Positions 52,265 to 60,506 of a stretch of DNA of 64,000 bases are shown here, piece by piece. The position numbers were made by a program, and so were the translations under genes. The notes beneath the pieces are model-generated. The model was given only the letters and a program-made list of their open reading frames with translations. It made no database searches and was not told the DNA's origin. Each line of letters begins with the position of its first letter. The stretch's first letter is position 1. The DNA is taken from the NCBI GenBank assembly GCA_031399065.1, contig JANNOM010000075.1, positions 1-64,000 on the forward strand. Direction: 5' to 3'. The DNA comes from JADCRZ01 sp031399065 (GTDB lineage Bacteria > Bacteroidota > Bacteroidia > Chitinophagales > Chitinophagaceae).

Positions 52265-53731
52265 ATGATTCGTTATAAAAATTTACTGTTCACTGTTCTT
52301 TTTTCTACTACGATATGTGCCTTTTGTTTTTATTATCCTGGGTACTTATATTTTCTCAACGACGATTTTATTCATATTCCCCTTAGTGCCAATGGAAAGT
52401 TATTACAGCATAATTTCTTCAGACCTATATGCGACTTCTCCATAATGTTCGATTATTTAGTCTGGATGAAAAACGCATGGGGGTATCATCTTACAAATCT
52501 CTTGTTACACGTCTTTAACTCACTCCTGTTATTTTTCTTAACGGGCAAGATTCTTCGTAAATATTTTCCATCAAATTCGGACTTTGGAATAAGCATAACT
52601 ATTTCAGTTCTTTTTTTTGTATATGCGATGCATAGCGAAGCGGTATTCTGGATTCTGGGCCGGTCGGCTATGCTGGGTTGTTTGTTTTTTTTGCCAGCTT
52701 TGATTTTTTATCTTGACAGACATAAGATTTTCTACTTTATTTTATCGCTAATAATGATGGTTTTAGCCTGGAGTACATATGAATCTACCTGGATATTACC
52801 GGCTTTAGCTATAATTATTTCCGGTGTTGATCTTAAAAATAAAATTACTGGTATTAAAAAGGAAAGATTATATATCGGTTGGATTACCCTACTTTTTGTT
52901 TTTTTCATGTGTGTGAGGTATTATTTTACGCGCTCCTTCTTATCCGACTATAATTTTCGTCTCATTAACGGTGCACACTTAGAAACGTTAGTATTCAACT
53001 TTTTCAAGCTGATTTTTCGCTCTTTTTTACCGCCATTGCAGAATTTAAATATGGTTGTCTTTGCGGCTGCTTTTATGACTTTTATAGCTGTTGTTTTGAC
53101 GTATTCCGCATTTAAGAATAATTTTAAAAATAAATTGTATATAATATTCATTGGATGGTTTATAAGCCTGCTGCCCGTAGTTTCATTGGGTATAGATACA
53201 CAGGGTACCGAATCAGAAAGATTTTTATACATTCCCACACTATTTGTCTGTTTTATTTTGGTCGTATTGATCTATAGGATTGAGAGGCGGGTACTAAGAA
53301 TGGTCGTCATAGTTAGCCTTATTGTGTTTGAAATGATATTTCTTTACAGCAGTATGAATAATTACAGGTGGGCGAGTAAAATAACGTTCACTGCCATCAG
53401 CGAAGTAGAAAAGATTTCAAACAATGGAAACCTTTATGTAGATAATTTGCCTGATGAAGTCTATGGCGCTTTGATATTTCGTTCCGGTTTCCCTGACGCT
53501 ATTAAATGGATGAAAAAAAGCGGAACTATAGATTCAATAAAGATTGTTTCAAAAAGATCCGGTAATTTTCCTGTTCTTAATAATTACCAGGTGATTCGTA
53601 TGGACAGTTTAGCGATGTCAATGGTTATTACAGCCGACACATGTAATGCTTTTCAAAACTTCAGATCAGAATCAGATTCTTATTTAGATTTTAAAAACAA
53701 AGCATTATATGTCTATTCCTACGAGCCATGA
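52265..53731 (+). CDS. polytopic membrane protein, GT-C-glycosyltransferase-like
   Basis: 488 residues with about ten hydrophobic segments; the first periplasmic loop has YFLNDDFIHIPLSANGKLLQ with an Asp-Asp pair, and a later loop has MHSEAVFWILGRSAM. That arrangement, a two-Asp loop after the first membrane helix, is typical of lipid-linked GT-C glycosyltransferases of the PMT/Tmtc type. The C-terminal 110 residues are soluble and possibly periplasmic. AT-rich like the end of the preceding gene. Transfer of a sugar from a lipid donor is inferred, not shown. It follows porU2 by 96 bases. Confidence 0.65.
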   Translation: MIRYKNLLFTVLFSTTICAFCFYYPGYLYFLNDDFIHIPLSANGKLLQHNFFRPICDFSIMFDYLVWMKNAWGYHLTNLLLHVFNSLLLFFLTGKILRKYFPSNSDFGISITISVLFFVYAMHSEAVFWILGRSAMLGCLFFLPALIFYLDRHKIFYFILSLIMMVLAWSTYESTWILPALAIIISGVDLKNKITGIKKERLYIGWITLLFVFFMCVRYYFTRSFLSDYNFRLINGAHLETLVFNFFKLIFRSFLPPLQNLNMVVFAAAFMTFIAVVLTYSAFKNNFKNKLYIIFIGWFISLLPVVSLGIDTQGTESERFLYIPTLFVCFILVVLIYRIERRVLRMVVIVSLIVFEMIFLYSSMNNYRWASKITFTAISEVEKISNNGNLYVDNLPDEVYGALIFRSGFPDAIKWMKKSGTIDSIKIVSKRSGNFPVLNNYQVIRMDSLAMSMVITADTCNAFQNFRSESDSYLDFKNKALYVYSYEP

Positions 53732-53752
53732 TAGTTCTGCTTTAAACCTGAT

Positions 53753-54343
53753 TTATTTTATAAGGCTATTCATTCGCTGTATATACTTGCCGATAATGTC
53801 AAATTCAATGTTTACGTGTACCCCGATATTTATTTCTTTCATGTTTGTATTTTCAAATGTATAGGGAATAACCGCGACTGTGAATAATTCAGAACTAATA
53901 TTAAATAAAGTCAAGCTGATTCCATTTAGCGAAACAGATCCTTTTTCAATAATGAGCCCGCCGAAATTTACGGGAAACGTAAACGTAAATTCCCAACTCC
54001 CCCCCATATCCTTCCTATCCACACAAACCCCTGTAGTATCCACATGTCCCTGAACAATATGCCCGTCCAGCCGCCCATTCATGATCATGCAACGCTCCAG
54101 GTTTATGAGGTCGCCTGTTTTCCAGGTTGAGAGTGTGGTTTTAGAGAGCGTTTCTTCGACGGCGGTTACCCGGTGATGGCCGGGTGCCGTTTCTTCCACG
54201 GTCAGGCATGCGCCATTGTGGCTGACGCTTTGGTCTACTTTTAATTCGTTGGAAATCAGGGATTTAATCCAGAATGTTTTGTTAGAGCCCATGCTGGTGA
54301 TATCTGTGACTGTTCCCGTGTTTTCTATAATTCCTGTGAACAT
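53753..54343 (-). CDS. ribE: riboflavin synthase alpha chain
   Basis: Forms riboflavin from two 6,7-dimethyl-8-ribityllumazine molecules. The two lumazine-binding repeats are visible: MFTGIIENTGTVTDI with VDQSVSHNGACLTVEE (first) and GHIVQGHVDTTGVC with EKGSVSLNGISLTLF (second). The length of 196 residues is normal. Oddly, the first 113 codons (54000-54343) are of balanced base composition while the last 83 (53753-53990) are AT-rich, like the genes to the left; this suggests a recombination junction in the gene, though the protein is intact. Confidence 0.95.
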   Translation of the reverse strand: MFTGIIENTGTVTDITSMGSNKTFWIKSLISNELKVDQSVSHNGACLTVEETAPGHHRVTAVEETLSKTTLSTWKTGDLINLERCMIMNGRLDGHIVQGHVDTTGVCVDRKDMGGSWEFTFTFPVNFGGLIIEKGSVSLNGISLTLFNISSELFTVAVIPYTFENTNMKEINIGVHVNIEFDIIGKYIQRMNSLIK

Positions 54344-54399
54344 AATGGGGTTTTGGGCAAATTTCGTATTTAATAGCAGAATTTAGATGAAATTTCGCT

Positions 54400-54407
54400 A
54401 TCTTTGC
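54400..54407 (+). promoter_or_regulatory. -7 element TATCTTTG upstream of rpsU
   Basis: Matches TAnnTTTG exactly and is 31 bases before the ATG of rpsU at 54438. The upstream -33 TTTG is not clear. Confidence 0.55.
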
Positions 54408-54437
54408 CAACCAAAAATCATTTAAAGGAGTACTATC

Positions 54438-54635
54438 ATGCTGATTATTGATTCCAAAGATTGTGAAAATATTGACAAGGCACTCAAGAAGTATAAAAAG
54501 AAATTTGAGAAGGCCAAAGTACTGTTACAGTTAAGAAACCGCCAGTCTTTTACCAAGCCTTCTATCAAGCGCAGGGGAGAGATGCTGAAAGCCGTTTACA
54601 AGCAACAAATGGCTGCCGGTAAGTTCGACCTATAA
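54438..54635 (+). CDS. rpsU: 30S ribosomal protein S21
   Basis: Small-subunit protein bS21, which binds near the 3' end of 16S rRNA. The 65-residue sequence has the family's basic arrangement, LIIDSKDCENIDKALKKYKKK and RQSFTKPSIKRRGEMLKAVYKQ. Promoter-like element 31 bases upstream. In Bacteroidota this protein is often slightly variable in length; 65 residues is usual. It precedes the recombinase gene by 58 bases. Confidence 0.95.
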   Translation: MLIIDSKDCENIDKALKKYKKKFEKAKVLLQLRNRQSFTKPSIKRRGEMLKAVYKQQMAAGKFDL

Positions 54636-54692
54636 TTATCTAAATAAATAGATTAGCCGCAAAGTTGCCTAACTTTGCGGCTATCTTAGTTT

Positions 54693-55595
54693 ATGGCTGT
54701 AACCTATCAATCATCCATTACTGCGTTTCTCGACTCGCTTCAGTACGAAAAACGATATTCCCCTAATACGGTTAGTTCTTACAGGAACGATCTTATGCAG
54801 TTTTTCGATTTCCTCGAAATCCAGTTCGATCACCCCGCGCTTACAGATATTTCTTCTGCGATGGCAAGAACCTGGATGGCCTCACTGAAGGATGCCGGTA
54901 TTGGTGCTAAAAGCATTAACCGGAAATTATCAGCCCTGAAATCGTTTTTCAAATACCAGATGAAAACCGGTATTATCTCCCGTACGCCAATCAGTAATAT
55001 TACCGCGCCCAAAATGGGTCGCAAACTTCCTGTGTATGTGGAGAAATCGGACATAGCGACGTTGCTTACATATGTAGAGTTTCCTTCCGATCACAAAGGC
55101 AGGACAGACCGCCTGATCATAGAGATACTGTACAACACGGGAATGCGCGTAAGTGAGTTGGTAAACTTGCGGGAATCCTATCTGGATACGGCCAATAAAA
55201 CATTAAAAGTGCTCGGAAAAGGCAATAAAGAGCGCATCCTTCCGCTAAGCATAAAATTGGCGGAAAGTATCCGTGAATATGTAAGTGCGAAAAGGCAAGA
55301 AATTCCCGTCGCTGATACGGTCCACTTGCTGGTGAATAAAAATGGACAGCTACTCAACAGGGCCTATGCAGCCCAGGTAGTTAAACGGTACCTCGGGTAT
55401 GTGACTACCATCGAAAAAAAGAGCCCTCACGTGCTACGGCACAGTTTTGCCACCCATCTCATGAATAACGGAGCCGACCTCAATTCGGTAAAAGAACTGC
55501 TTGGTCATGCCAGTCTTGCTGCCACCCAGGTATATACGCACAATACAATAGAAAAGCTAAAGGATATACACCAGAAATCCCACCCCAAAGCATAA
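54693..55595 (+). CDS. tyrosine recombinase, XerC/XerD type
   Basis: Site-specific recombinase of the chromosome-dimer resolution type. The core-binding SAM-like part is at about residues 1-95 (SNITAFLDSLQYEKRYSPNTV-type start). The catalytic residues are clear: Arg in YNTGMRVSELVNL (about 150), Lys in VLGKGNKERILPL (about 176), His-x-x-Arg in SPHVLRHSFATHLMNNG (about 247-250), His in LLGHASLAATQVYTH (about 271) and nucleophile Tyr of that same stretch (about 280). 300 residues. The setting next to rpsU and hpf is the conserved core location, so it is the housekeeping XerC/D protein and not an element integrase. Confidence 0.93.
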   Translation: MAVTYQSSITAFLDSLQYEKRYSPNTVSSYRNDLMQFFDFLEIQFDHPALTDISSAMARTWMASLKDAGIGAKSINRKLSALKSFFKYQMKTGIISRTPISNITAPKMGRKLPVYVEKSDIATLLTYVEFPSDHKGRTDRLIIEILYNTGMRVSELVNLRESYLDTANKTLKVLGKGNKERILPLSIKLAESIREYVSAKRQEIPVADTVHLLVNKNGQLLNRAYAAQVVKRYLGYVTTIEKKSPHVLRHSFATHLMNNGADLNSVKELLGHASLAATQVYTHNTIEKLKDIHQKSHPKA

Positions 55596-55775
55596 GAAAA
55601 TTTATTTTTACAGGCTTTATGGAATCCGTTTTTTTTGTGCTATTTCGCTTATTTAAAATTTGGAAAAACAGACCTATTCATTTAACTTCATACAATACAA
55701 AAATCAGCAATTATGGAATGATTTTACTCCTTTTATTAAGATCTTTTTTTATTGTTCACCTAAATGCGATTCATT

Positions 55776-56078
55776 ATGAATGTCAAGATTCAGGCTGTCC
55801 ATTTCGAGGCAGATAACAAACTGGTAGATTATGTAAACAGCAAACTTCAAAAACTCAGTACATTTCATGACAGGATTATTAAGGTAGACGTATTTCTGAA
55901 GCTGGATAATGTAGTTCATAACATTAAAGATAAAATAGCGGAAATACGCGTTCACGTTCCAAAGCAGGATTTCTTTGTGAAGGCAAGCAGCAAGTCATTC
56001 GAAGAATCTTTTGAAAACGCATTAAGCTCCATCGTTACACAGATAAAACGGAAAAAAGAAAAACAACAAGCAGTTTAA
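55776..56078 (+). CDS. hpf: ribosome hibernation-promoting factor (HPF/YfiA family)
   Basis: Small ribosome-binding protein that protects inactive 70S particles in stationary phase. Start MNVKIQAVHFEADNKLVDYV is chosen over an ATG four codons upstream because the family begins at this position. Family features are FLKLDNVVHNIKDKIAEIRVHVPKQDFFVKASSKSFEESFENAL. The length of 100 residues matches the short type without a dimerisation domain. A strong terminator follows. It lies about 180 bases after the recombinase gene. Confidence 0.93.
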   Translation: MNVKIQAVHFEADNKLVDYVNSKLQKLSTFHDRIIKVDVFLKLDNVVHNIKDKIAEIRVHVPKQDFFVKASSKSFEESFENALSSIVTQIKRKKEKQQAV

Positions 56079-56085
56079 AATTAGT

Positions 56086-56113
56086 TAAAAGACCTCCCCG
56101 CGAGGTCTTTTTC
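56086..56113 (+). terminator. Rho-independent terminator of hpf
   Basis: AAAAGACCTC pairs with GAGGTCTTTT around CCCGC, followed by a T-run, nine bases after the stop codon. Confidence 0.88.
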
Positions 56114-56196
56114 ATTTTGGGAAATAACAAGTTTCCACATGCGATCTTATCTTGTACCGGTGGCTTTGCACTCCGTTAAAAATTTATTTTACAAAA

Positions 56197-56227
56197 TTTT
56201 TGTATTTAACAAATTCACTTACCTTTG
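56197..56227 (+). promoter_or_regulatory. full promoter of the tRNA-tuf operon
   Basis: A -33 element TTTTTG at 56197-56202 and a -7 element TACCTTTG at 56220-56227, separated by 17 bases, match the Bacteroidota consensus. Transcription would start about 60 bases before the first tRNA. Confidence 0.75.
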
Positions 56228-56298
56228 CCATCCCGAAAAACAACCCTTCAGGTAGTTATCGGGCTTAGGTTCTTTGTGAGGTGGAGTTTGAAGCATTT

Positions 56299-56371
56299 GC
56301 CGAAATAGCTCAGTTGGTAGAGCAACTGATTTGTAATCTGTAGGTCGCTGGTTCGACTCCTGTTTTCGGCT
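56299..56371 (+). tRNA. tRNA-Thr (anticodon TGT)
   Basis: Acceptor GCCGAAA pairs with TTTCGGC, anticodon loop TTTGTAA gives TGT, T loop GTTCGACTCC. 73 bases, discriminator T, CCA not encoded. First of four tRNAs preceding tuf. Confidence 0.93.
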
Positions 56372-56383
56372 CATTTCAGATCA

Positions 56384-56466
56384 GGGCAGGTTCCAGAGCG
56401 GCCAAATGGGGCGGACTGTAAATCCGCTGTCTTTCGACTTCAGAGGTTCGAATCCTCTCCTGCCCA
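56384..56466 (+). tRNA. tRNA-Tyr (anticodon GTA)
   Basis: Acceptor GGGCAGG pairs with CCTGCCC, anticodon loop CTGTAAA gives GTA, with a long variable arm (GTCTTTCGACTTC region) as in class II tRNAs. 83 bases, discriminator A. Confidence 0.93.
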
Positions 56467-56545
56467 CAGTTCTTTATTTATTGCAAGTTTGAGTAACGAA
56501 GCAGATATGCCAAACACATATATGTTTAATACACATTCCTGTTTT

Positions 56546-56618
56546 GCGGAAGTAGCTCAATTGGTAGAGCGATAGCCTTCCAAGCTATAGGTTGCGAGTT
56601 CGAGACTCGTCTTCCGCT
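56546..56618 (+). tRNA. tRNA-Gly (anticodon TCC)
   Basis: Acceptor GCGGAAG pairs with CTTCCGC, anticodon loop CTTCCAA gives TCC, T loop GTTCGAGAC. 73 bases. Confidence 0.93.
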
Positions 56619-56689
56619 CATTTTGGTTCTCAGTCAGGTTCTGAGACCCCCTGGTTTGAAGAGGGAACAGGAACTCATGAACCACAAAA

Positions 56690-56761
<72 letters not shown>

Positions 56762-56837
56762 CAGAATATATTTATAATAAATAGCTTGCTTAAATAGCCG
56801 GCAGCAAAGATTAAAAACACAATTAAAAACAAATAAA

Positions 56838-58025
56838 ATGGCAAAAGAGACCTTTAAGAGGGAAAAACCTCACGTTAACGTTGGTACTATTGGTCACGTT
56901 GACCATGGTAAAACCACTTTGACTGCCGCTATTACCGATATTTTGTCAAGAAAAGGGTTAGCGACGAAGAAAAATTATGATGAAATTGATGGAGCTCCTG
57001 AGGAAAAGGAACGTGGTATTACAATCAATACCGCGCACGTGGAATATCAAACCGTTAACCGTCACTATGCGCACGTTGACTGTCCCGGTCACGCCGACTA
57101 CGTAAAGAATATGATCACAGGTGCTGCCCAGATGGACGGTGCTATCCTGGTTGTAGCTGCTACGGACGGCCCGATGCCGCAAACGCGCGAGCACATCCTC
57201 CTGGCCCGCCAGGTAGGTGTTCCACGTATGGTGGTGTTCATGAATAAGGTTGATCTGGTAGATGACCCCGAATTGCTGGAACTGGTAGAAATGGAAATCC
57301 GTGAACTGCTTACTAAAAATGGTTTTGACGGCGATAATACTCCCATCATCCAGGGTTCTGCGACCGGAGCTATGGCAGAAGATCCAAAATGGGTTAGCAA
57401 AATCGAAGAACTGATGGACGCAGTGGATTCATACATTCCATTACCTCCCCGCCCGGTTGATCAGGCATTCCTGATGAGCGTAGAGGACGTGTTCTCTATC
57501 ACTGGTCGTGGCACCGTTGCTACGGGTCGTATTGAAAGAGGCCGTATTAAGGTGGGTGAAGGTGTTGAAATTGTTGGTCTGATCGAAAAACCACTTACTT
57601 CTACTATTACCGGTGTTGAAATGTTCAAGAAATTGCTTGACGAGGGTGAAGCCGGAGATAACGCGGGTCTTTTGTTACGTGGTATTGAAAAAAGCCAGAT
57701 CCGTCGTGGTATGGTTATATGTAAACCAGGTTCTATTACTCCGCATACTGAATTTAAGGGTGAAGTATATGTTCTGAGCAAAGAAGAAGGTGGACGTCAC
57801 ACTCCGTTCTTTAACAAATACCGTCCACAGTTTTACTTCCGTACTACAGACGTTACGGGTGAAGTGGAACTGAACGCAGGTACTGAAATGGTAATGCCAG
57901 GTGATAATACCAACCTTACCGTTAAGCTGATTCAGCCGATCGCCATGGAAAAGGGTCTTAAGTTCGCGATACGTGAAGGTGGTCGTACAGTAGGTGCAGG
58001 TCAGGTGACTGAAATTTTAAAATAA
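56838..58025 (+). CDS. tuf: elongation factor Tu
   Basis: GTPase that brings aminoacyl-tRNA to the ribosome. Motif G1 GHVDHGKTTL is at about residues 19-28, DCPGHADYVKNMITGAAQMDGAIL holds G3, NKVDLVD G4, and the domain 2-3 signatures (RGIEKSQIRRGMVICKPG, FRTTDVTGEVEL) follow. The length of 395 residues is normal. The gene ends before a strong hairpin terminator and tRNA-Trp. Codon use is strongly biased to GGT, CGT and GTT, as expected for a highly expressed gene. Confidence 0.99.
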   Translation: MAKETFKREKPHVNVGTIGHVDHGKTTLTAAITDILSRKGLATKKNYDEIDGAPEEKERGITINTAHVEYQTVNRHYAHVDCPGHADYVKNMITGAAQMDGAILVVAATDGPMPQTREHILLARQVGVPRMVVFMNKVDLVDDPELLELVEMEIRELLTKNGFDGDNTPIIQGSATGAMAEDPKWVSKIEELMDAVDSYIPLPPRPVDQAFLMSVEDVFSITGRGTVATGRIERGRIKVGEGVEIVGLIEKPLTSTITGVEMFKKLLDEGEAGDNAGLLLRGIEKSQIRRGMVICKPGSITPHTEFKGEVYVLSKEEGGRHTPFFNKYRPQFYFRTTDVTGEVELNAGTEMVMPGDNTNLTVKLIQPIAMEKGLKFAIREGGRTVGAGQVTEILK

Positions 58026-58085
58026 GCTTTTAGCTGTAAGCCAAAGGCTTTGCAAATCGTTTTTTTATTATATTTGCAATACATT

Positions 58086-58120
58086 CTAAAAGCTGTCCCG
58101 GTCTCCGGGATAGCTTTTAG
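58086..58120 (+). terminator. strong hairpin after tuf
   Basis: CTAAAAGCT-TCCCGG pairs with CCGGGA-AGCTTTTAG with single bulged bases, about 60 bases after the tuf stop and before tRNA-Trp. No long T-run follows directly, so it may partly terminate or protect the mRNA end. Confidence 0.7.
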
Positions 58121-58126
58121 CTTTCT

Positions 58127-58198
58127 ACGGGCATAGTTCAATGGTAGAATAGAGGTCTCCAAAACCTTTGATCTGGGTTCGAATCCTAGTGCCCGTGC
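58127..58198 (+). tRNA. tRNA-Trp (anticodon CCA)
   Basis: Acceptor ACGGGCA pairs with TGCCCGT, anticodon loop CTCCAAA gives CCA, T loop GTTCGAATCC. 72 bases. The tuf-tRNA-Trp-secE order is the standard Bacteroidota arrangement. Confidence 0.94.
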
Positions 58199-58250
58199 AA
58201 AGGAGCTTCGTTAAGGATGTTCCTGATTAAAGGTTTCAAATTAAAGGATC

Positions 58251-58442
58251 ATGAATAAAATAAGCACATATTTCAGCGAGTCGTATAAAGAGCTGGTAGA
58301 AAAAGTAACCTGGCCTACCTGGGCCCAGTTGCAGCAGTCTACTCTAATTGTATTGGTAGCGACTATACTGATAACGGCAATAGTATGGGTAATGGATTAT
58401 GCTTCCAGCTCATTATTACAACTCATTTATAGATTATTCTAA
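58251..58442 (+). CDS. secE: preprotein translocase subunit SecE
   Basis: Essential single-helix subunit of the SecYEG channel. The 63-residue sequence has the conserved amphipathic segment SYKELVEKVTWPTWAQLQQS and a transmembrane helix (TLIVLVATILITAIVWVM). Its stop overlaps the nusG start (TAATG), giving a coupled pair. Confidence 0.95.
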   Translation: MNKISTYFSESYKELVEKVTWPTWAQLQQSTLIVLVATILITAIVWVMDYASSSLLQLIYRLF

Positions 58443-59011
58443 TGGAAGAAGCAATAGTAAACGTACAGGAAACCAAATGGTATGTACTACGCGTTGTGAG
58501 CGGCAAGGAGCGTAAAGTAAAAGAATACCTGGATAAGGAAATTGCGCGCAGTGGCTGGAGCGAGATAGTAAAGCAGGTATTTTTACCCGTGGAGAAAGTT
58601 TATAAAGTGCTGAACGGTAAAAAAGTCATGCGCGAACGCAATTATTATCCCGGATACGTAATGATCGAGGTGCTGGAGGGCAAACTGAATGACGACATTA
58701 AAGATACCATCCGCGGCACTACAAGCGTGATACATTTCCTTGGGAAAGAAAACCCGATAGCACTCAGAAAAGCGGAAGTGAATAAGATGCTGGGAAAAAT
58801 GGATGAAATGTCGGAAGTGAGCGGTGTTACCATGAGCGAGCCTTTCATCGTAGGAGAAACCATCAAGATCATCGAAGGACCGTTCAACGACTTCAATGGT
58901 ATTATCGAAGATGTGAACGATGAAAAAAAGAAATTGAAAGTAACTGTAAAGATATTCGGCCGTTCTACCCCTGTGGAATTGAATTATATGCAGGTGGAAA
59001 AAATAGGTTGA
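58442..59011 (+). CDS. nusG: transcription termination/antitermination protein NusG
   Basis: Links RNA polymerase to ribosomes and Rho. The NGN domain is at about residues 8-115 (TKWYVLRVVSGKERKVKEYLDKEI, RNYYPGYVMIEV) and the KOW domain at about 138-189 (GETIKIIEGPFNDFNGIIEDVN, GRSTPVELNYMQVEKI). The length of 189 residues is normal. Start shares one base with the secE stop. A hairpin with a T-run follows. Confidence 0.97.
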   Translation: MEEAIVNVQETKWYVLRVVSGKERKVKEYLDKEIARSGWSEIVKQVFLPVEKVYKVLNGKKVMRERNYYPGYVMIEVLEGKLNDDIKDTIRGTTSVIHFLGKENPIALRKAEVNKMLGKMDEMSEVSGVTMSEPFIVGETIKIIEGPFNDFNGIIEDVNDEKKKLKVTVKIFGRSTPVELNYMQVEKIG

Positions 59012-59030
59012 TTATTACCTTATTTGTTTC

Positions 59031-59061
59031 AAGGCCATTCCCTTAACGGAGTGGCTTTTTT
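59031..59061 (+). terminator. Rho-independent terminator of secE-nusG
   Basis: AAGGCCATTCC pairs with GGAGTGGCTT (one wobble) around CTTAAC, followed by six T, 20 bases after the nusG stop. Confidence 0.8.
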
Positions 59062-59189
59062 GTCGGTTAATCCTTGACAATAACAACCATAACCTGTACA
59101 TGCAGGTTTGATTTCTGAAATTATCGGTGCAGTGACTTAAAAACTATAATATTTTCGCAAAAATTCTTTCCAAATCCGCTTTCAGCCCT

Positions 59190-59197
59190 TACCTTTG
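59190..59197 (+). promoter_or_regulatory. -7 element TACCTTTG of the rplK operon
   Basis: Exact TAnnTTTG match about 106 bases before rplK, shared in form with the elements before tRNA-Thr, rpsU and rpoB. The leader of about 100 bases contains a repeated stem-forming sequence (ACCGGTACGCCGGC) that could carry L1/L11-type feedback, but no binding site was proven. Confidence 0.6.
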
Positions 59198-59302
59198 CAG
59201 CCCCAATTAGTTCTTTAGAGATACCGGTACGCCGGCAATGAGGAATTTGGGAGACTGATTATCCCTCGGGAGAAACGTCGTTAACACCAAAAAAGTAAAA
59301 AA

Positions 59303-59746
59303 ATGGCAAAAGAAATTACAGCTTACGTAAAACTGCAGTGCAAAGGCGGACAAGCCAATCCTGCACCCCCTATCGGTCCGGCTCTCGGTTCCAAGGGTAT
59401 CAACATCATGGAATTCTGTAAACAGTTTAACGCGAGAACCCAGGATAAGCCTGGTAAGATTCTCCCCGTTCTCATTACCGTTTACTCCGACAAGAGTTTC
59501 GAGTTCATCATCAAAACTCCTCCCGCACCCGTACAACTGATGGATGCAGCTAAAATTACAAGTGGTTCCAAAGAGCCTAACCGTAACAAGGTAGGTAAAG
59601 TTACCTGGGAACAGGTTGAGGTAATTGCCAAAGATAAAATGGCGGATCTTAACTGTTTTACCGTGGAAAGTGCTATGCGTATGGTGGCAGGTACTGCACG
59701 TAGCATGGGCCTAACAGTGGATGGTAATGCACCCTGGGAAAACTAA
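59303..59746 (+). CDS. rplK: 50S ribosomal protein L11
   Basis: Binds the GTPase-associated region of 23S rRNA. Conserved KLQCKGGQANPAPPIGPALGSKGINIMEFCKQFNA at the N-terminus and the C-terminal FTVESAMRMVAGTARSMGL. The length of 147 residues is normal. First gene of rplK-rplA-rplJ-rplL. Confidence 0.98.
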   Translation: MAKEITAYVKLQCKGGQANPAPPIGPALGSKGINIMEFCKQFNARTQDKPGKILPVLITVYSDKSFEFIIKTPPAPVQLMDAAKITSGSKEPNRNKVGKVTWEQVEVIAKDKMADLNCFTVESAMRMVAGTARSMGLTVDGNAPWEN

Positions 59747-59772
59747 TTTGTTGTTACTTTAAATTTTGAGCT

Positions 59773-60465
59773 ATGGCTATCAGTAAAAAAAGAAAAGCGG
59801 TAAACGCGAAAATTGATTCGAATAAAATATATACGTTGAAAGACGCATCTACCCTGGTAAAAGAAATCAACACTACAAAGTTTGATGCTTCCGTAGATCT
59901 GCATATACGTTTGGGAGTAGATCCCAAAAAAGCAGATCAGGCCATTCGCGGAACGGTTACACTTCCGCATGGTACCGGTAAAACCAAAAGGGTGTTGGTG
60001 CTTTGCACTCCCGATAAAGAAGAAGCAGCAAAAGCGGCCGGTGCCGATTATGTTGGTCTGGATGAATTTATTACAAAGATTGAAGGCGGATGGGTGGATA
60101 TCGATGTAATTGTGGCAACTCCTTCCGTAATGCCTAAAATAGGTAAACTGGGTAAAATATTGGGTCCGCGTAACCTGATGCCAAACCCTAAAACGGGAAC
60201 CGTTACCAACGATGTGGCAGGTGCCGTTAACGAAGTGAAAGGTGGTAAAATCGCCTTCAAGGTAGATAAAGCGGGTATCATACATGCTTCTATCGGCCGC
60301 GTTAGCTTCGGCTCTGAAAAGATCACTGAGAACAGCCTGGAATTCATCAACGCTATCATCAGGCTGAAACCATCGACCGCTAAAGGTACTTACCTTAAAG
60401 GCGTTAGTATGGCAAGCTCTATGAGCCCCGGCATCGTGATAGACACCAAAACATTCGTTCAATAA
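59773..60465 (+). CDS. rplA: 50S ribosomal protein L1
   Basis: L1-stalk protein that often represses its own operon. Conserved FDASVDLHIRLGVDPKKADQ, GTVTLPHGTGKTKRVLVLC, and the signature IGKLGKILGPRNLMPNPKTGTVT. The length of 230 residues is normal. 27 bases after rplK. Confidence 0.98.
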   Translation: MAISKKRKAVNAKIDSNKIYTLKDASTLVKEINTTKFDASVDLHIRLGVDPKKADQAIRGTVTLPHGTGKTKRVLVLCTPDKEEAAKAAGADYVGLDEFITKIEGGWVDIDVIVATPSVMPKIGKLGKILGPRNLMPNPKTGTVTNDVAGAVNEVKGGKIAFKVDKAGIIHASIGRVSFGSEKITENSLEFINAIIRLKPSTAKGTYLKGVSMASSMSPGIVIDTKTFVQ

Positions 60466-60506
60466 ATCGTTAATGGTACAGTTAGCTGAACCATAAATAA
60501 AACATC

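Noticed and set aside
55619..55816. 65-codon plus-strand frame between xerC/D and hpf
   Set aside because: No leader, no conserved pattern, and it overlaps the hpf start.
59743..60462. 239-codon minus-strand frame across rplA
   Set aside because: Antisense shadow of rplA, caused by strong codon bias.
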